A DNA stretch of 64,000 bases. Origin: Solanum dulcamara (lineage: Eukaryota; Streptophyta; Magnoliopsida; Solanales; Solanaceae). Shown one piece after another: positions 23,857 through 35,260 of the stretch (positions are counted from its first letter, which is position 1; the number at the start of each line of letters is the position of its first letter). The stretch covers positions 44,095,793 through 44,159,792 of the forward strand of contig NC_077238.1 in the NCBI RefSeq assembly GCF_947179165.1, in the 5' to 3' direction. A program made the position numbers and the translations under genes. The notes beneath the pieces were generated by a model. That model had not been told where the DNA came from. It ran no database searches and saw only the letters and a program-made list of their open reading frames with translations.

Positions 23857-25245
23857 TCCTTCCCCCCTTTAGAACATTCGTCCTCGAATGTGAACCAAAA
23901 CCTTCCTCCGGATCTTATACCGACTATATAGAGAGTTCCTCTATCCCGTTGCCATAACATATACTTTCATCAAGAAACCAATATCAAAGTTCCAAAGGTT
24001 AGGATTACTTGTAGACGTAGGAAATAGATACAGATACTTGTGTTTCATTTCCTCTTTCACTTTCTAGCGGGTCACCCATCCTAGTACTACTCTCGCCCAA
24101 GCACGCTTAACTTTGGAGTTCTGATGGGATCCGGTGTGTTAGTGCTGGTATGATCGCATCCATCCCTTATGGGATCTCATTTGAAGTTTAAGCGTTCCCA
24201 TTTACATATGATAGCGTTAGTTGATTTTCTCTTACGCCTGAACTTCTCTTGTCCACTTCCCCCCTTTAGGGTGTATCCATGTCATTGTCTGAGTCCTTTC
24301 TAACTTATTTAGTATACTACGCTATTTCCATATGTTCTTTTACATCACCTATATTTTAGGTTACCCCTGTACAAAACCTTAATACAATCATGAGGTGCTT
24401 AGAATCCTTAATATATATTACAAACTCCATTCTTGAACACTGGTACACGAGTAATATCCTTACTGTAGCAGTGTATTTAAAGCCACATTCCATTCGTCCC
24501 AATCAGTAATTAGCTCATCACCGTTTATCTAGGTGTATCAACTCAGTCGGTGCCTTAATATATTATTCTATCCAGATCTATGTGTCATCTTTAAATCATT
24601 TTCTTAGGATCACAAGTCTTTTCCAACTTCGTTTTACCATACCAGTATCGACCTTTCAAGATATATTACAATCATATATCTCATTCTCCTTTTATTTCTA
24701 GAAAAATTTGGGCAGAGTTTCCTTTGTATTTCTCCCTATCTCAACACCTGCACGCAGGAAATACCAATAATGCCTCACCGAGATAACATATATTTATTCA
24801 TATCATAGCCACACAGGGCTTTCAATATCAATAACCGTATGAAAATAATGGACTTACCTCTTGTGTCCAACTCAAACTTTATTTGTTACACCTTCTTGTC
24901 TACTTTCCTTTCACCTTTCAACCTTACATGTCAATCGTATTTCCATACCTCACCTGACATATCTCCTTCGTGCCTTTGCTTACCAGCATGCCCTGTAACC
25001 TCCAATATCGTCAGTTACTTTCTTCTATTAATGTTGTCCTTCTGCTGAAACCACAAGTTAATATAAGGAATTTCATTCCCTATGACTCGGCTCTATCGCA
25101 CAATCTTAGATATGAAAGAAAGGTAACATCCTAAATATCTTGTAGCCTCCTGTTTATAGATGTGGTGCACAACACACCGATAAAATAGACTCTACTAGAC
25201 ACGGTCTATAGACACTCCAAGGACGAACTGCTCTCATACCACTTT
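23857..25245 (-). mobile_element. Internal domain 2 of the 5S-bearing element
   Basis: 1389 bp, colinear with domain 1. The minus-sense PPT AAAGGGGGGAAGGA is at the left end, preceded by CATTCG-AGGA-CGAATG with both arms intact. The primer-binding site TGGTATGAGAGC (complement at 25230-25241, 11 of 12) is at the right end. Apart from the 5S block no coding or RNA gene is seen. Confidence 0.85.
24065..24161 (-). ncRNA. 5S rRNA-derived sequence (3'-truncated), copy 2
   Basis: Same position and orientation as copy 1, minus-sense start GGATGCGATCATACC at 24161. The box A region is AAAGTTAAGCGTGCTTGG, closer to the standard 5S promoter than copy 1. Box C GGATGGGTGACC is intact. The match ends at the same point as copy 1 (GTGACCCGCTAGAAAG), showing the 3' truncation predates the array. 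A T-run (complement at 23897-23900) lies upstream of the PPT. Confidence 0.92.
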
Positions 25246-28200
25246 TGTCACGACCTAACTCCATAGGCCATGACGGGTGCCCGAGTTAGGAACCCATACG
25301 TACTGTTAGCCCCACTTAGCATGTTAGCAGAATAAACAAAAGTAGAAATCGAAAAGGGGTCACTAGATGGCGTACGAAAACAGATATAGCACACTGAGGC
25401 CGTTAAGGCCGTCACTGAACACAAGCCTAAAACACATATACAGAACCCACCATACAAGTCTACAGACCTCTACAAAATTATAGCATAATTATATGGCAGG
25501 ACAGGGCCCCCGTCGTACCCCTGAATAAACAAATGCCGACATAAAATAGCCAGCACCAAGAGCTAGGCTCCAGAATAGTGGAGCCCTTCCCACATAGCTA
25601 AGTGGAAATCCTAAGCTAGAGGATCTTTGAAATGAAATGAACATTTGTACCTGCAGGCATGAAACGCAACCCCCCTCCCCTCCAAAGAAAGGGGGTCAGT
25701 ACAGAAAATATACAGAATATGTAAAGCATGGACTATAATAAGTAAAGCCATTACCAGAACAGAAGGTGCACAAATGAGCAAGCTACCCAGAATACCAAAA
25801 TGCTTTTCATAACCACAGATATTGTATTTAGAAAACATATGTCATATCCATCCCCATTATGGGACTCAGTGAGCAAATCATGGTCGTCTCCCCATCATCG
25901 GAGCCACAGCACATCATAACTCCAGAGTAGGTAATATCTCCATAACATATCATATCATATCAGATGGTCATATCAAATCATATCATATCATATATGTACA
26001 TGGCACATCATAACTCCATAAATTCCATGTATAGGTCGTACCTACCCCCTCAGGTTGGGCCTCAGCGAATAATGCAGAGAAGTGCGCACCATAACAAAAC
26101 TTGACCCGGGCTCGGTGAAGGAAGCATTGAGGAATTCATGAGTGGAGTAGTGAGAAACTATATGCAATTTAAATCATATTTGAGACTCGACAGAATAATC
26201 AAAATGAGCTTTTGTTCAAAATCGAGACAAGAGTCATATCAAGTACCTTTTGAAAGTCACTATCGACTATATCAAAATAGAACTTCTGGGAATCATATAC
26301 ACGTATCAGGGCATAACAAAATATCTTTTGAAAGTTGAGAAATTGGCCATCCTAGAGGCTTTAAGAATAGGAACTTCTTTGGAATCATATGAAAGTCAAA
26401 TACTTGTTTCGTAAAAACTATGCCAAAAAGGAAGATTAGCTTTACATATTTGTGCCCAAAACATGCCAAGAGATAGAATAAGCTTAATATACTTATGCCG
26501 AATACATTCCAAAAGAAAGTCTAAGCCTTACATACTTATGCCAAAAACATGCTAAAAGAAGGAAACGTTAGCTTTACATACCCCTTACGGATTCCTCTTA
26601 ACACGTTCGCCTCTTCGTCTGTTGAAACTATTTAGCATGAAAGCAATATGAGCATCAAAAACCCTCGACTTTTGATCGTCTTAACTTACATATGAGTATT
26701 CATAGAACTCATCTCCTCGCTTGCCTTCTCGACTAGTTCCTTAGTTAGTTAAGGAGTTAACGGAAATCGGACAGCACCTCCCCTATAACATGTCCTATCT
26801 GAATTTCCAATTAGATCCCTAACCACTACAACCAACCAAAAACAACAACCTTCATATATATACAAATAAAACATGGCAACATTACACAACATAAGCTCCA
26901 AACAACTTGCTGAATATTACGATACCAAAATAGGGTTTCCATTCTTTATTTCACAAAATCTTTAATTATACAAAATGAGGGGCCATGTGGCTGAATCCAG
27001 CATATACCACACCCCTTTTATAACACATTTATTCCCTGAAACACACCTACACACACCTGCAGTAGCACACCACAAGCACAACACCTTGCTTCGACTACAA
27101 TTTAATGATAGCGACTCCAATTTAGCTAGCTTCAAACGTTAAACATTTCTACGACATTTTTACACTTCCATCAGCATAAAAGGTGTGTAATACACCCTAT
27201 AACAACACCATAAACTTAAAATTGGAATAAAATACACTACCTTACCCGAAATTGGCCCAAACTCGCCAAATCGCACCTCGGAAACTCTTCAAACTTGCTA
27301 AAATCGCACAGATTGCTTGTTATCCGTTTGGTGCTGCTCCAAGAAATGATTTTAAATTATTCACACCTTCATATAATTTCCAAACCCTTAACAAAACATG
27401 GGAGAAGATAACCAAGCCATACCTTAACAAACGGCTTCCCAAACTTGGTAAAAATTAACTTGGTAGTAGAATGGGATTGATGATGAGCTGGCAAAAGCCC
27501 CCAGATCTCCTGGTTTGTGAGCCAGTTTCAAAGACTTTTTTTCTTAGCTGCTCTAGATTCTATTCTATATGCTACTTACTTACATATTCTGTTTTATTTC
27601 AAAAGGTGGCTCATCTATATAGCATAGCTGAAAGCGGACAAAAAAGCCTTAATATGCTAAAAATATCGGACTGTTCATGCCCCTTCTTTGCTTCCCCAAA
27701 CAATAATTTTACGCTATTAAACCCCGTCATGTAGCCGTGGGATACCTTAAATAATTAATTCACGGAATAAAATTGAAGGTCTTACCTTAAATTGGAGCAA
27801 CCTATGGCTGCCTCTCTCTTGGTCTCACATTTTTTCTCCCCATTTTTGGCTAAGTCCAAAGCTAAAAATGACTCCTTAGTCATCCATACATATATATATA
27901 TGCATCCTTAGGAGGTTCCACATGGCATCCCCCTAGGGGTGACATGTGGCAACCCCTAGGGCGTCACCTCAATCATGCCTCCAAGCATTGGCTGCCACAT
28001 GGCAGCATGGGGTCCACCCAAGCTACTGCATCACCTACTTGACCCTAAGTAGGTGCATCACCTTCTTTTCCAAGTAGGTGCATCACCTACTTGCTTCAAG
28101 TAGGCGCGTCATTTCCTTATTTCTCTTTCATGGGCTCATAATCTCGTCTTACTTAAAGAGCCTATGTATTCCTTGCTACTTAAGATCGATGTGTACTCAA

Positions 28201-28473
28201 GTAGCTTAGTATGTAAAATGTCCCAAGTAATAGCTTTCACAAGTAAGTCGAGTCCTATGACTCACTACTTAACATCCAACTTCTTCCGGATTCTTATAAC
28301 CCTATTTCCAATCTTCTCTCTTATGGAGTATCTTCTTCTCCTTTCCTTAGGATTATTTAATAGAGTTACAGATTACCCAACTCACATGACGAATTCTAAG
28401 AAACTTAAAAGCCTTCCCAGAAACTTAAGAAGCTTAAGAAGCGTTCCAAGGTACCAAAGTATGGGGTGTAACA
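25246..28473 (-). repeat. LTR 3 of the 5S-bearing array
   Basis: TGTCACGACCT...GGTGTAACA, 3228 bp, longer than its partners because of an unrelated insert at about 27462-27634. The U3 TA tract is at 27890-27902. All G-box cores have decayed to CACATG/CATGTG. It is followed by the right target duplication ACCTT (28474-28478). Confidence 0.88.
27462..27634. other. About 173-bp unidentified insert in LTR 3
   Basis: Absent at the matching place in LTRs 1 and 2, where AACTT runs straight into CGGAAACTCC. Contains an inverted pair CTGGTTTGTGAGCCAG and an earlier GAGCTGGC, a T7 run near 27536, and no A-tail. No clear target duplication or terminal repeat. I do not recognise it; a SINE-like or captured transcript origin is possible. 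Confidence 0.55.
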
Positions 28474-28478
28474 ACCTT

Positions 28479-29144
28479 TCACCATCAAAACCCATCACAA
28501 CCTTTATACTTTATTTGAAATATCATTGAAATTATAATTCATCATCATTCATTATTTTCATGACACATTCATAAGTCTTTGATAATCACTCATAAAAATC
28601 ATTTATCAATCATGATCATAATTCCTTAAAATCATATTTGAAAATAGCATAAAATATGGGTCCATAAAAATAACTTGAAATCACACAATTTAACTTGAAT
28701 CATGCATAACTAGATCAATGATAATGAAATAAAGGATAATTAACTTGACCCAATGCAATTTTATAAGAATTAGGGCATAGAAGAAAAATTCATAAAGAGA
28801 ATTAAAGAAAACCTTGGGGCTCCATAGATGGAAGTATCTATGGATTAATTCTCACATACCTTAGACAATTAGAGCCCTAAATGCACTCGAATTGGAGACT
28901 TGAACTTGAAACTCTTGAAATCTTGCTTGAGGAAGAATATGAACTTTGGGAGAGATGTTTTAGAGAAGATTTATGTTTAGGGTGAATGGAAGTGAATGAT
29001 GAAATTAGGAGCATTTGGGGTATATAATACAATAGGATTTGACCCCAAAAACCATCCAAATACATTAACAAACTAATAGGGAAAAGACCAAAACCTCTTT
29101 AAGAACTAGATGGGTCACCTTGACGGGAAGTCTTCACGGACTGT
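28479..29144 (-). repeat. Solo LTR D, segment 2 of 3
   Basis: Continuation of the LTR at 15212-16297 after the ACCTT duplication. Contains the GTATGTG motif (complement cacatac 28853-28859) with a perfect 9-bp stem TCCATAGAT / ATCTATGGA (28821-28829, 28836-28844). Stops at ...CACGGACTGT where element A begins; the next bases of the LTR are at 44,668. Confidence 0.82.
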
Positions 29145-32100
29145 TGTAATAACTCTCCATGTAATTTTCCTTTTTTCCAATCTTTTCAATGTTTAAAGAT
29201 TTCATGTAGCGATCCCAAGCCATTTATGACTTGCTGACATTGACAGTTCGGTTGCATAGTCGTTTGTTTGGGTTTATGCCTGATTCCCTGTTTTGGAGCC
29301 CTTGGAGTTTGATCGGTTGACTTCGATCAAAATTCTAGAATATAACCTTAGAATAGAATTCTCATGGTCCCATCAGCTCCAAAATGGTCATATTATGCTA
29401 GTATCATACTTGGCCCGAGCCCAAGCATTTCGGTGCGAGTTTGAGCCATTAGATATTTTTGCTTTCAAGCTTTAGCCTAAGGTTGACTTTGGTCAACATT
29501 CATGGTAAATGCACTTAGATTAAAATTTTGTCAGTGCAATATACTCTAGAATGTTTATTTTAGTCTAGCATGATCCTTCATGCAGTTCTCGAGGCTTCCG
29601 GTCTCATTTCGAGCCTCCTTGTAAAATTAGTAAAAATAGTGCAAGGGTGTGGGACCCACTTTTTTTAAGATGACCTTGGATGGAAAATTTGACTGCATCG
29701 TTGAGTATGGAGTGTTGAATTTGGTGAGGTATCATAGTTCGTTAGTGCGTATGGGATACAAAAAGAATCTCAAGCACTTCGTCGGAGACTTTAGACTTTG
29801 ACAAATCAAAAATTGTAGCAAAATCTGATGTAGGCCCATTTTACTCTTCGCTTTCATGCAACAAGGGCCATTTTTAGAGAATCTATGGGCCTTATCCTCT
29901 ATATTCACAGACATGGGGCCGCATTTAAGAAGTCCTAAGGGATTGGCCTCCACATTTGCGAGGTACCTGTCACTTTCGCGGAGCCTAATGGCTCTTCCCT
30001 CTGCGTTCACGGACCCTAATGGCTCTTTTCTCCATGTTCTTGGTGGCCCTGCCATATTTGTGGAGCATTAAGGACTTAGCGTCTATGTTCGTGACCTTTT
30101 CCTCTGCGTTCGCGTAGAGCATTTGTCTGGTCTTTTAATTTAAGACCAAATGCAAACAGCCCCGACCCCATTCCCTCTTATTATGATTTTGAGAGCTATA
30201 GAGCTCCAATTTTATAGATTCTAAGTCTGGTAGGTTCATATTGATCTTTGCTACATGTTAGTATTTCGGGGAAACATGCAAGAAGGTGGTTTGAGGTAAT
30301 TTCCGCTCTAAAGGGTCTTCCCTAACTTAGCTTCAAGCTTTCATGGTCAAATTTATTGTTGGACTTATTTCTCTCATTTTGAGCAACAAGTTATGCCCCC
30401 ATTTTGGGATACAACTCAATAATGCATTTAATTTTTTTTATAGAGGTGATTTTGGGGTTCTCATTACAGGTCCCACAATCTCTTTTTGACCTAATTTTGG
30501 GTCCATCTCTAAAGAATACAATTTTAGCCCCAAAACATTCATATTAACAATATGATCAATATTTTGAAAGTGTGGAGGCAATTGGAGTTGTTTTTGGAGT
30601 AAAAAGTTATCGAAAAGTGGACTTGGAGCACGCGTGTTTAGCTTCGAGGTAGGCTACGGTCTTCTTTCTTTTGATTGATCTTTATGAGTTGTTGTATAGT
30701 AAAAATTGTTTGTGGTTTGGATTATATGCGATGGGTCAGGCTCGATTCCTAGTTTCTTGTTTCTTTTTCCTGGTATGAGCCTTAGGCTAGGTTGCCTTTA
30801 TGAGACTTCCAGTCTAGTTGGTAAGATTATGGATCATGCCTTAGTTTGGCCTTGATTAGCCTATTTTAGTTTGCTTGTGCAATGTTTGTGGTTCTTGGAG
30901 GAATTATACCTTAGAATTGAGTTTGGGTTGATCCTTAGTTGATGTAGCCATTGTTGGTGGGAATTTCAAGAATTAGTTTCCTTCGCTATTGTAGCACCTA
31001 TTTTAGAGCCATGGTGTAGTGGTTCTCACCTGATTAGGCTTGTGAATTACTTTTGGGCCCCATTTTTAGATTTAGAGGTAGAATCCTTTATGTTTTTAGT
31101 TACATTTTGGCGGGGCTAGTTGTATTTACACTCTTAAGGTTGTACTTTGGTTGAATCTGGAGCTATTGATGGACTAGTTGAGCACCTATTTTCTCATATT
31201 CTCCTCATTGTTACCCAGTTAAGGTTTAGTTCACTTTTTGGTCTTGCTATTGAGTTAGAGGAGTAGATTTGAGCCCTAGGCATTGGATAGAGGTCAGTTG
31301 TATATGTTAGTCCTGATTTTGTACTCTAGAGGGTAAGATGCTTGTGGCTTCGTTATTGTATGTGATTGTGTATGTTGTTTGGGTATTGGTGATGGCATGC
31401 ATTGTATTAGATCCTTATTTTCTCACAGATGTAGTCGACCTCGATGTATGCATTGGTTCTTAGCATTAATTTGAGGAAGTTGGGTTGTAACCCACACTAT
31501 TTTATATGGATTTTCTAAATAGGGGTCATACTACCTTTATTACTACTATTTACAGTGGACTAGAGGCATCGAGGATGCACTCATTTTCTTATATTGGTTC
31601 GATTGGAGAGAGTTCCTGACCCTTTCTATGCTAATTTGACAATTTATCTCTGATCATCATAACAAAGCAAATTTTTGATGATTGGATATGCATATTGATA
31701 TTTATATAGATATAAGACCTAGAGGTGTTCCTGAGCCCCTCATGGCGATCCCAGAGAGTCGCATGGGTCCTACTTTCTGGCCGGGATTGGAAGTACGTGT
31801 ATATATTTTGGTATGAGGGACTTGGCGTTGATGTCACTACTGGTTTTATTGCATAACTGTCATTCATATATGTATTGCCTATCACCAGCATAGTTGTTTG
31901 TACCTATTGGTAGTATGGGATGCCGTTCAGGTTTACCTGCTTGTGAGTGAACCTCTTGGGCATACAGGGCTTGGGAGAGGTATTATTTGACTATTTACGA
32001 AGTTGTGGCGGTATAAAAGGTGGTCTCTTGTTTGAAGGTAGTAACTGCCCTTGTTCTTATTTATCTAATTTTTTTGTGTAAGGATTTAGTTGATACGGTT

Positions 32101-32246
32101 CTTTGGGCCTTTATGTGATATATGTGTTTACTTGTGTTAGTAGGTTGTCACTTAGTTGTCCTCCTTTATATAGTGTTGTCGGGTTAAGGTTCTGGCTGGT
32201 GCCACTAGGTACGTCCTTTGGTTCCTCATTTGTTTCCTATTTTCTC
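29145..32246 (+). repeat. LTR of element A, left copy (3' part missing)
   Basis: About 3.1 kb, non-coding. Contains a stretch around 29,860-30,125 with repeated 'ttcgcgga/cacggac...gaggcc' words on both strands, and 'ggttgactt(c/t)gatcaa' motifs shared with the LTR at 63,015. Broken at 32246 by LTR B. Confidence 0.75.
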
Positions 32247-34329
32247 TTTAACACCCCTCAAAAATGCCCACAAAATACCTTAAGAATGCCTTGAAAATAG
32301 GTCGCTCATGTAACGCATTATCCTTAATCTTTTTGGAAAATTCGACTTTGAAATATCGATTAGAGAGTTAAAACCTGCGGGAAAATGGTCTCGATGGATT
32401 TTTAGGACCCGTAGAACGGAAGAAAGATTTTCGAAGAAACCACAAAATAATGTGGCCCGCGACAGGACCGCGTCGCGGACCTGGGAAGGTCTTCCGGCCG
32501 AATTAAGATTTTTTAAGGGGCGTTTTAGACTTTTTATAAATTATTAGTTAATGAACCTAGACATTTTTAGGACCTAATTCAACTCTATAAATTAACTTAA
32601 ACCTCTAATTCTATTCATTCTTCTATAATTCAGCTATCAAATATTTCTCTCTCTACAAAAAGGCTCTCAAGGGTTTCCATTGAAGACTTCAAGCAAATTC
32701 ACTCAATTTCTCCATCAAAATTCTCAAGTCTTCCAAATTAATTAGTGTTCTCACTCAAGGTATGTGGGTATTGATTCGTGGATCCTTTCATCTATGAAGC
32801 TCAATCAATTTCTCAAGGTTTTCTATCAAATTAAAGTATGGTGTTTTATGGGTTTTGTGATCTCTATTCCAATTGCATGAATTTTGATTTAAAGTATGAT
32901 CATGAGTCTATTTTGATATAAATTAATGGTTATTGAATTAAATTGAAGAGTTTTCCCATAAATTCTCTTATTTTGATTTCTAGGGTTCATGATGTAAATT
33001 ATAAGTATTTTGATTTATACTTCTAAAGGATGTTATCTATATGAATTATGTATGGGCTAATATAAAGTTTATGATCATGCATGTTTTCAAGTCAATTTCA
33101 TGATTTTCAAGTAAATTGATCATGCATTCATGTCATACCCTAATTTCAAGTATAAGCTATTATCATGAGTTTTCAAGTTATATTCTATGAGAACTTTTAT
33201 TTAATGATTTCAAGGGTATTATTATGAATCTCATTCAAATTGATTATGCATTCAAGTTTTACCCTAATTTCCAAGCATGAATTATTTCTATGTATGTATG
33301 ATTTGTAATGTGGAAGGACAATACCCGCATTTCACTTATGTTATGAAAATGAGCTATTCTATGATTTTAAACCTATGATCATGACTATGATATATAAAAT
33401 TTAAGATCTTATGTTATGTATGTATTCCTTGGGATTTGATTTAGCACCGAATGTGAACTTGAGGTGGGGGCTCAAAGCAAGGGGTCCTTATATAAAGTCT
33501 CTTGTCTCATAACTACGTGCCACCGTAGGATTATATTTTTGGCCTAGATAGTGGATCCACAAATAGCACATGTTCATGATTAGGAGTCTACCTTAGCAAA
33601 GTAGTCTCCTCCTTCTCGATGTGGGTATCATCGGATTCCATGTTATAGCTCGCATGGTCTTATTGTCGGTTATGGTTCCTATCCCACATATGTACTTTTC
33701 TTTATGTTTTAAATGACTAATCCTATCTTTTAATTTACATGATACTCTTATAGTTATGATGCATTGATCTTTCTTAAAGACTACTTATGATTTTTGACTA
33801 TTTCTGCTAACATGCTAATTTAAATGGTCATTGTTACAAATATGGTTTCTCATGCATTGCATTGCCCCACATACTTAGTATATTCCAACGTACTAATGCA
33901 TACTTTTTGCCTACATTGTCTCATAATATAGGGGTTGAGGTTGAAGATCCTAATCGTCCACGTAACTAGTAGGCATCCTCTATTTGATGGTGTTGTGGTG
34001 AGTCCTTATTGACCGGGGACTAGTTTTATGTTGGTTACTATTTTCTTTTCAAAAGAATTTTGCTTATGTTGTATATTGAGGGGGAGATATGGACATGTCT
34101 TAGCCCCCGCCCATACTCATATTTAGAGGCATCTAGTTGGACATATGTTTGAGTCTATGTTGTCATAAGACATTTTCATATTTCTATTCAAGATTTTAGA
34201 CTCTCTTGTGATGCTTCTGCTTTTATATAATACCTTATGTATACTTATAATATATACAAGAGGCTTGGTTGGAGCCCTTCAGTATTTTGATCATCGTGTT
34301 ATGACTAGGCCCTAGGCTGGGTCGTGACA
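32247..34329 (+). repeat. 5' LTR of gypsy relic B
   Basis: Starts TTTAACACCCC (expected TG eroded) and ends GGTCGTGACA, 2083 bp, immediately before a primer-binding site. GTATGTG is at 32760-32766, followed by a stem TTCGTGGAT / ATCTATGAA (32775-32783, 32790-32798; two G-U pairs). U3 has GTGGCCCGCGAC and CGCGTCGCGGAC near 32,450-32,480. Confidence 0.8.
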
Positions 34330-34333
34330 AACT

Positions 34334-34345
34334 TGGTATCAGAGC
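34334..34345 (+). other. Primer-binding site of relic B
   Basis: TGGTATCAGAGC, a perfect 12-base initiator-Met tRNA site, four bases after the LTR end. Confidence 0.9.
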
Positions 34346-34550
34346 ACAAGGTTTTCCAAGTGTCCTAGGGTGTCCAACATGCCGCGTCAAGTAAAGTCTT
34401 ATTCATAGGTGTGAAGCACACCACACTTATGAGTAGGAGGCTATGAGGCGTCTTAGGAAATTCTCACTTCTTTCATGATCCATGTCGTGCGGTAGAGTAG
34501 TACTCTAAGACCTTTCCTCCTAATGATTATTCTTTACGATTTTTCAGAAC

Positions 34551-35260
34551 ATGCCTCCGAGAAGACAAATCACTCAAGCTAATGGTCCTCTTCCCGATCA
34601 AGTAACTAATAAGGAGTTTTGGACCGCTATCACTATGCTAGCTCATATATTGGCTAACCATGGAGTAATGGCTCAGCTCCTTTGGATCCAGCATTAGAGA
34701 TCCTGTATCCCAATAAGCATACATGGTAGAAAGGAGTAGTTTTGGGTGCACCGAGCAGTTTGCAACCTAGGTTGGACTTATAGGTCCTCAGTAGAGTCCT
34801 TTATCAGTCTCTAAGTATGTGATGGAGTTTCTAGAGTGGACAGCATCACAAAATTTGATAGCAATTGGGTCTACCTTTCCCCAGGTGGTCAGTTTTGTGA
34901 GGCCTATAGAGTTGCATGTATGGAGACTTATAAAGGTGGAGATAAGAGATCCCACCGTTAACGTAGTAAAGTAGCACCTTGCTTTGAGGTAGGCATCATC
35001 TTAGTGAGAGTCAGCCTTACTCTAGACCTACCAGACCCATGGCAGGAGTACCTCAGGTTCTAGGTGGTCCTATATTATACCCACAGTGGACAGAGTTCAT
35101 GATAGACTTCTAAAATTATTCCTTCTGAGCATTCAGATTATGGGGTTCATTTTATACTGGCCAGGTCATCTCAGCTGGTTGCACTTAGTAGGAGGTGTTA
35201 TACATGCAATGATTCAGGATATTTGGCTAGGGATTGTCCTGTAGTCACACATCGCAAGCG
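34551..35260 (+). pseudogene. gag remnant of relic B
   Basis: ATG at 34551 opens MPPRRQITQANGPLPDQVTNKEF and a segment TAITMLAHILANHG typical of gypsy gag N-termini, ending at a stop after about 50 codons. Further on, in disrupted frames, 35196-35237 encodes CYTCNDSGYLARDC, a CCHC zinc knuckle in which the zinc-binding His is Tyr (one C to T change). Gag would form the virus-like particle and bind RNA. The central domain is scrambled. Confidence 0.72.

Larger units (their letters stand above)
16298..28473 (-). mobile_element. Array of a non-coding long-LTR retrotransposon with internal 5S rRNA-like sequence (LTR-int-LTR-int-LTR)
   Basis: Three LTRs of 3.1-3.2 kb (16298-19414, 20797-23856, 25246-28473) alternate with two internal domains of about 1.4 kb (19415-20796, 23857-25245). 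Each LTR starts TGTCA and ends TAACA. Each internal domain has a polypurine tract at one end and an initiator-Met-type primer-binding site at the other, orientation minus. The whole array is flanked by a perfect target duplication ACCTT (16293-16297 and 28474-28478). No retroviral gene is recognisable, so it is a non-autonomous LARD-type element. The shared PPT-side hairpin and PBS suggest chromovirus proteins mobilise it (inference). Confidence 0.88.

Noticed and set aside
27477..27631. Box C/D snoRNA in the LTR 3 insert (ATGATGA and CTGA)
   Set aside because: No terminal stem beside the boxes, wrong spacing and no guide evidence; the boxes are short enough to occur by chance.
34334..34345. 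tRNA gene
   Set aside because: Only the 12-base primer-binding complement of initiator tRNA-Met is present; no cloverleaf.
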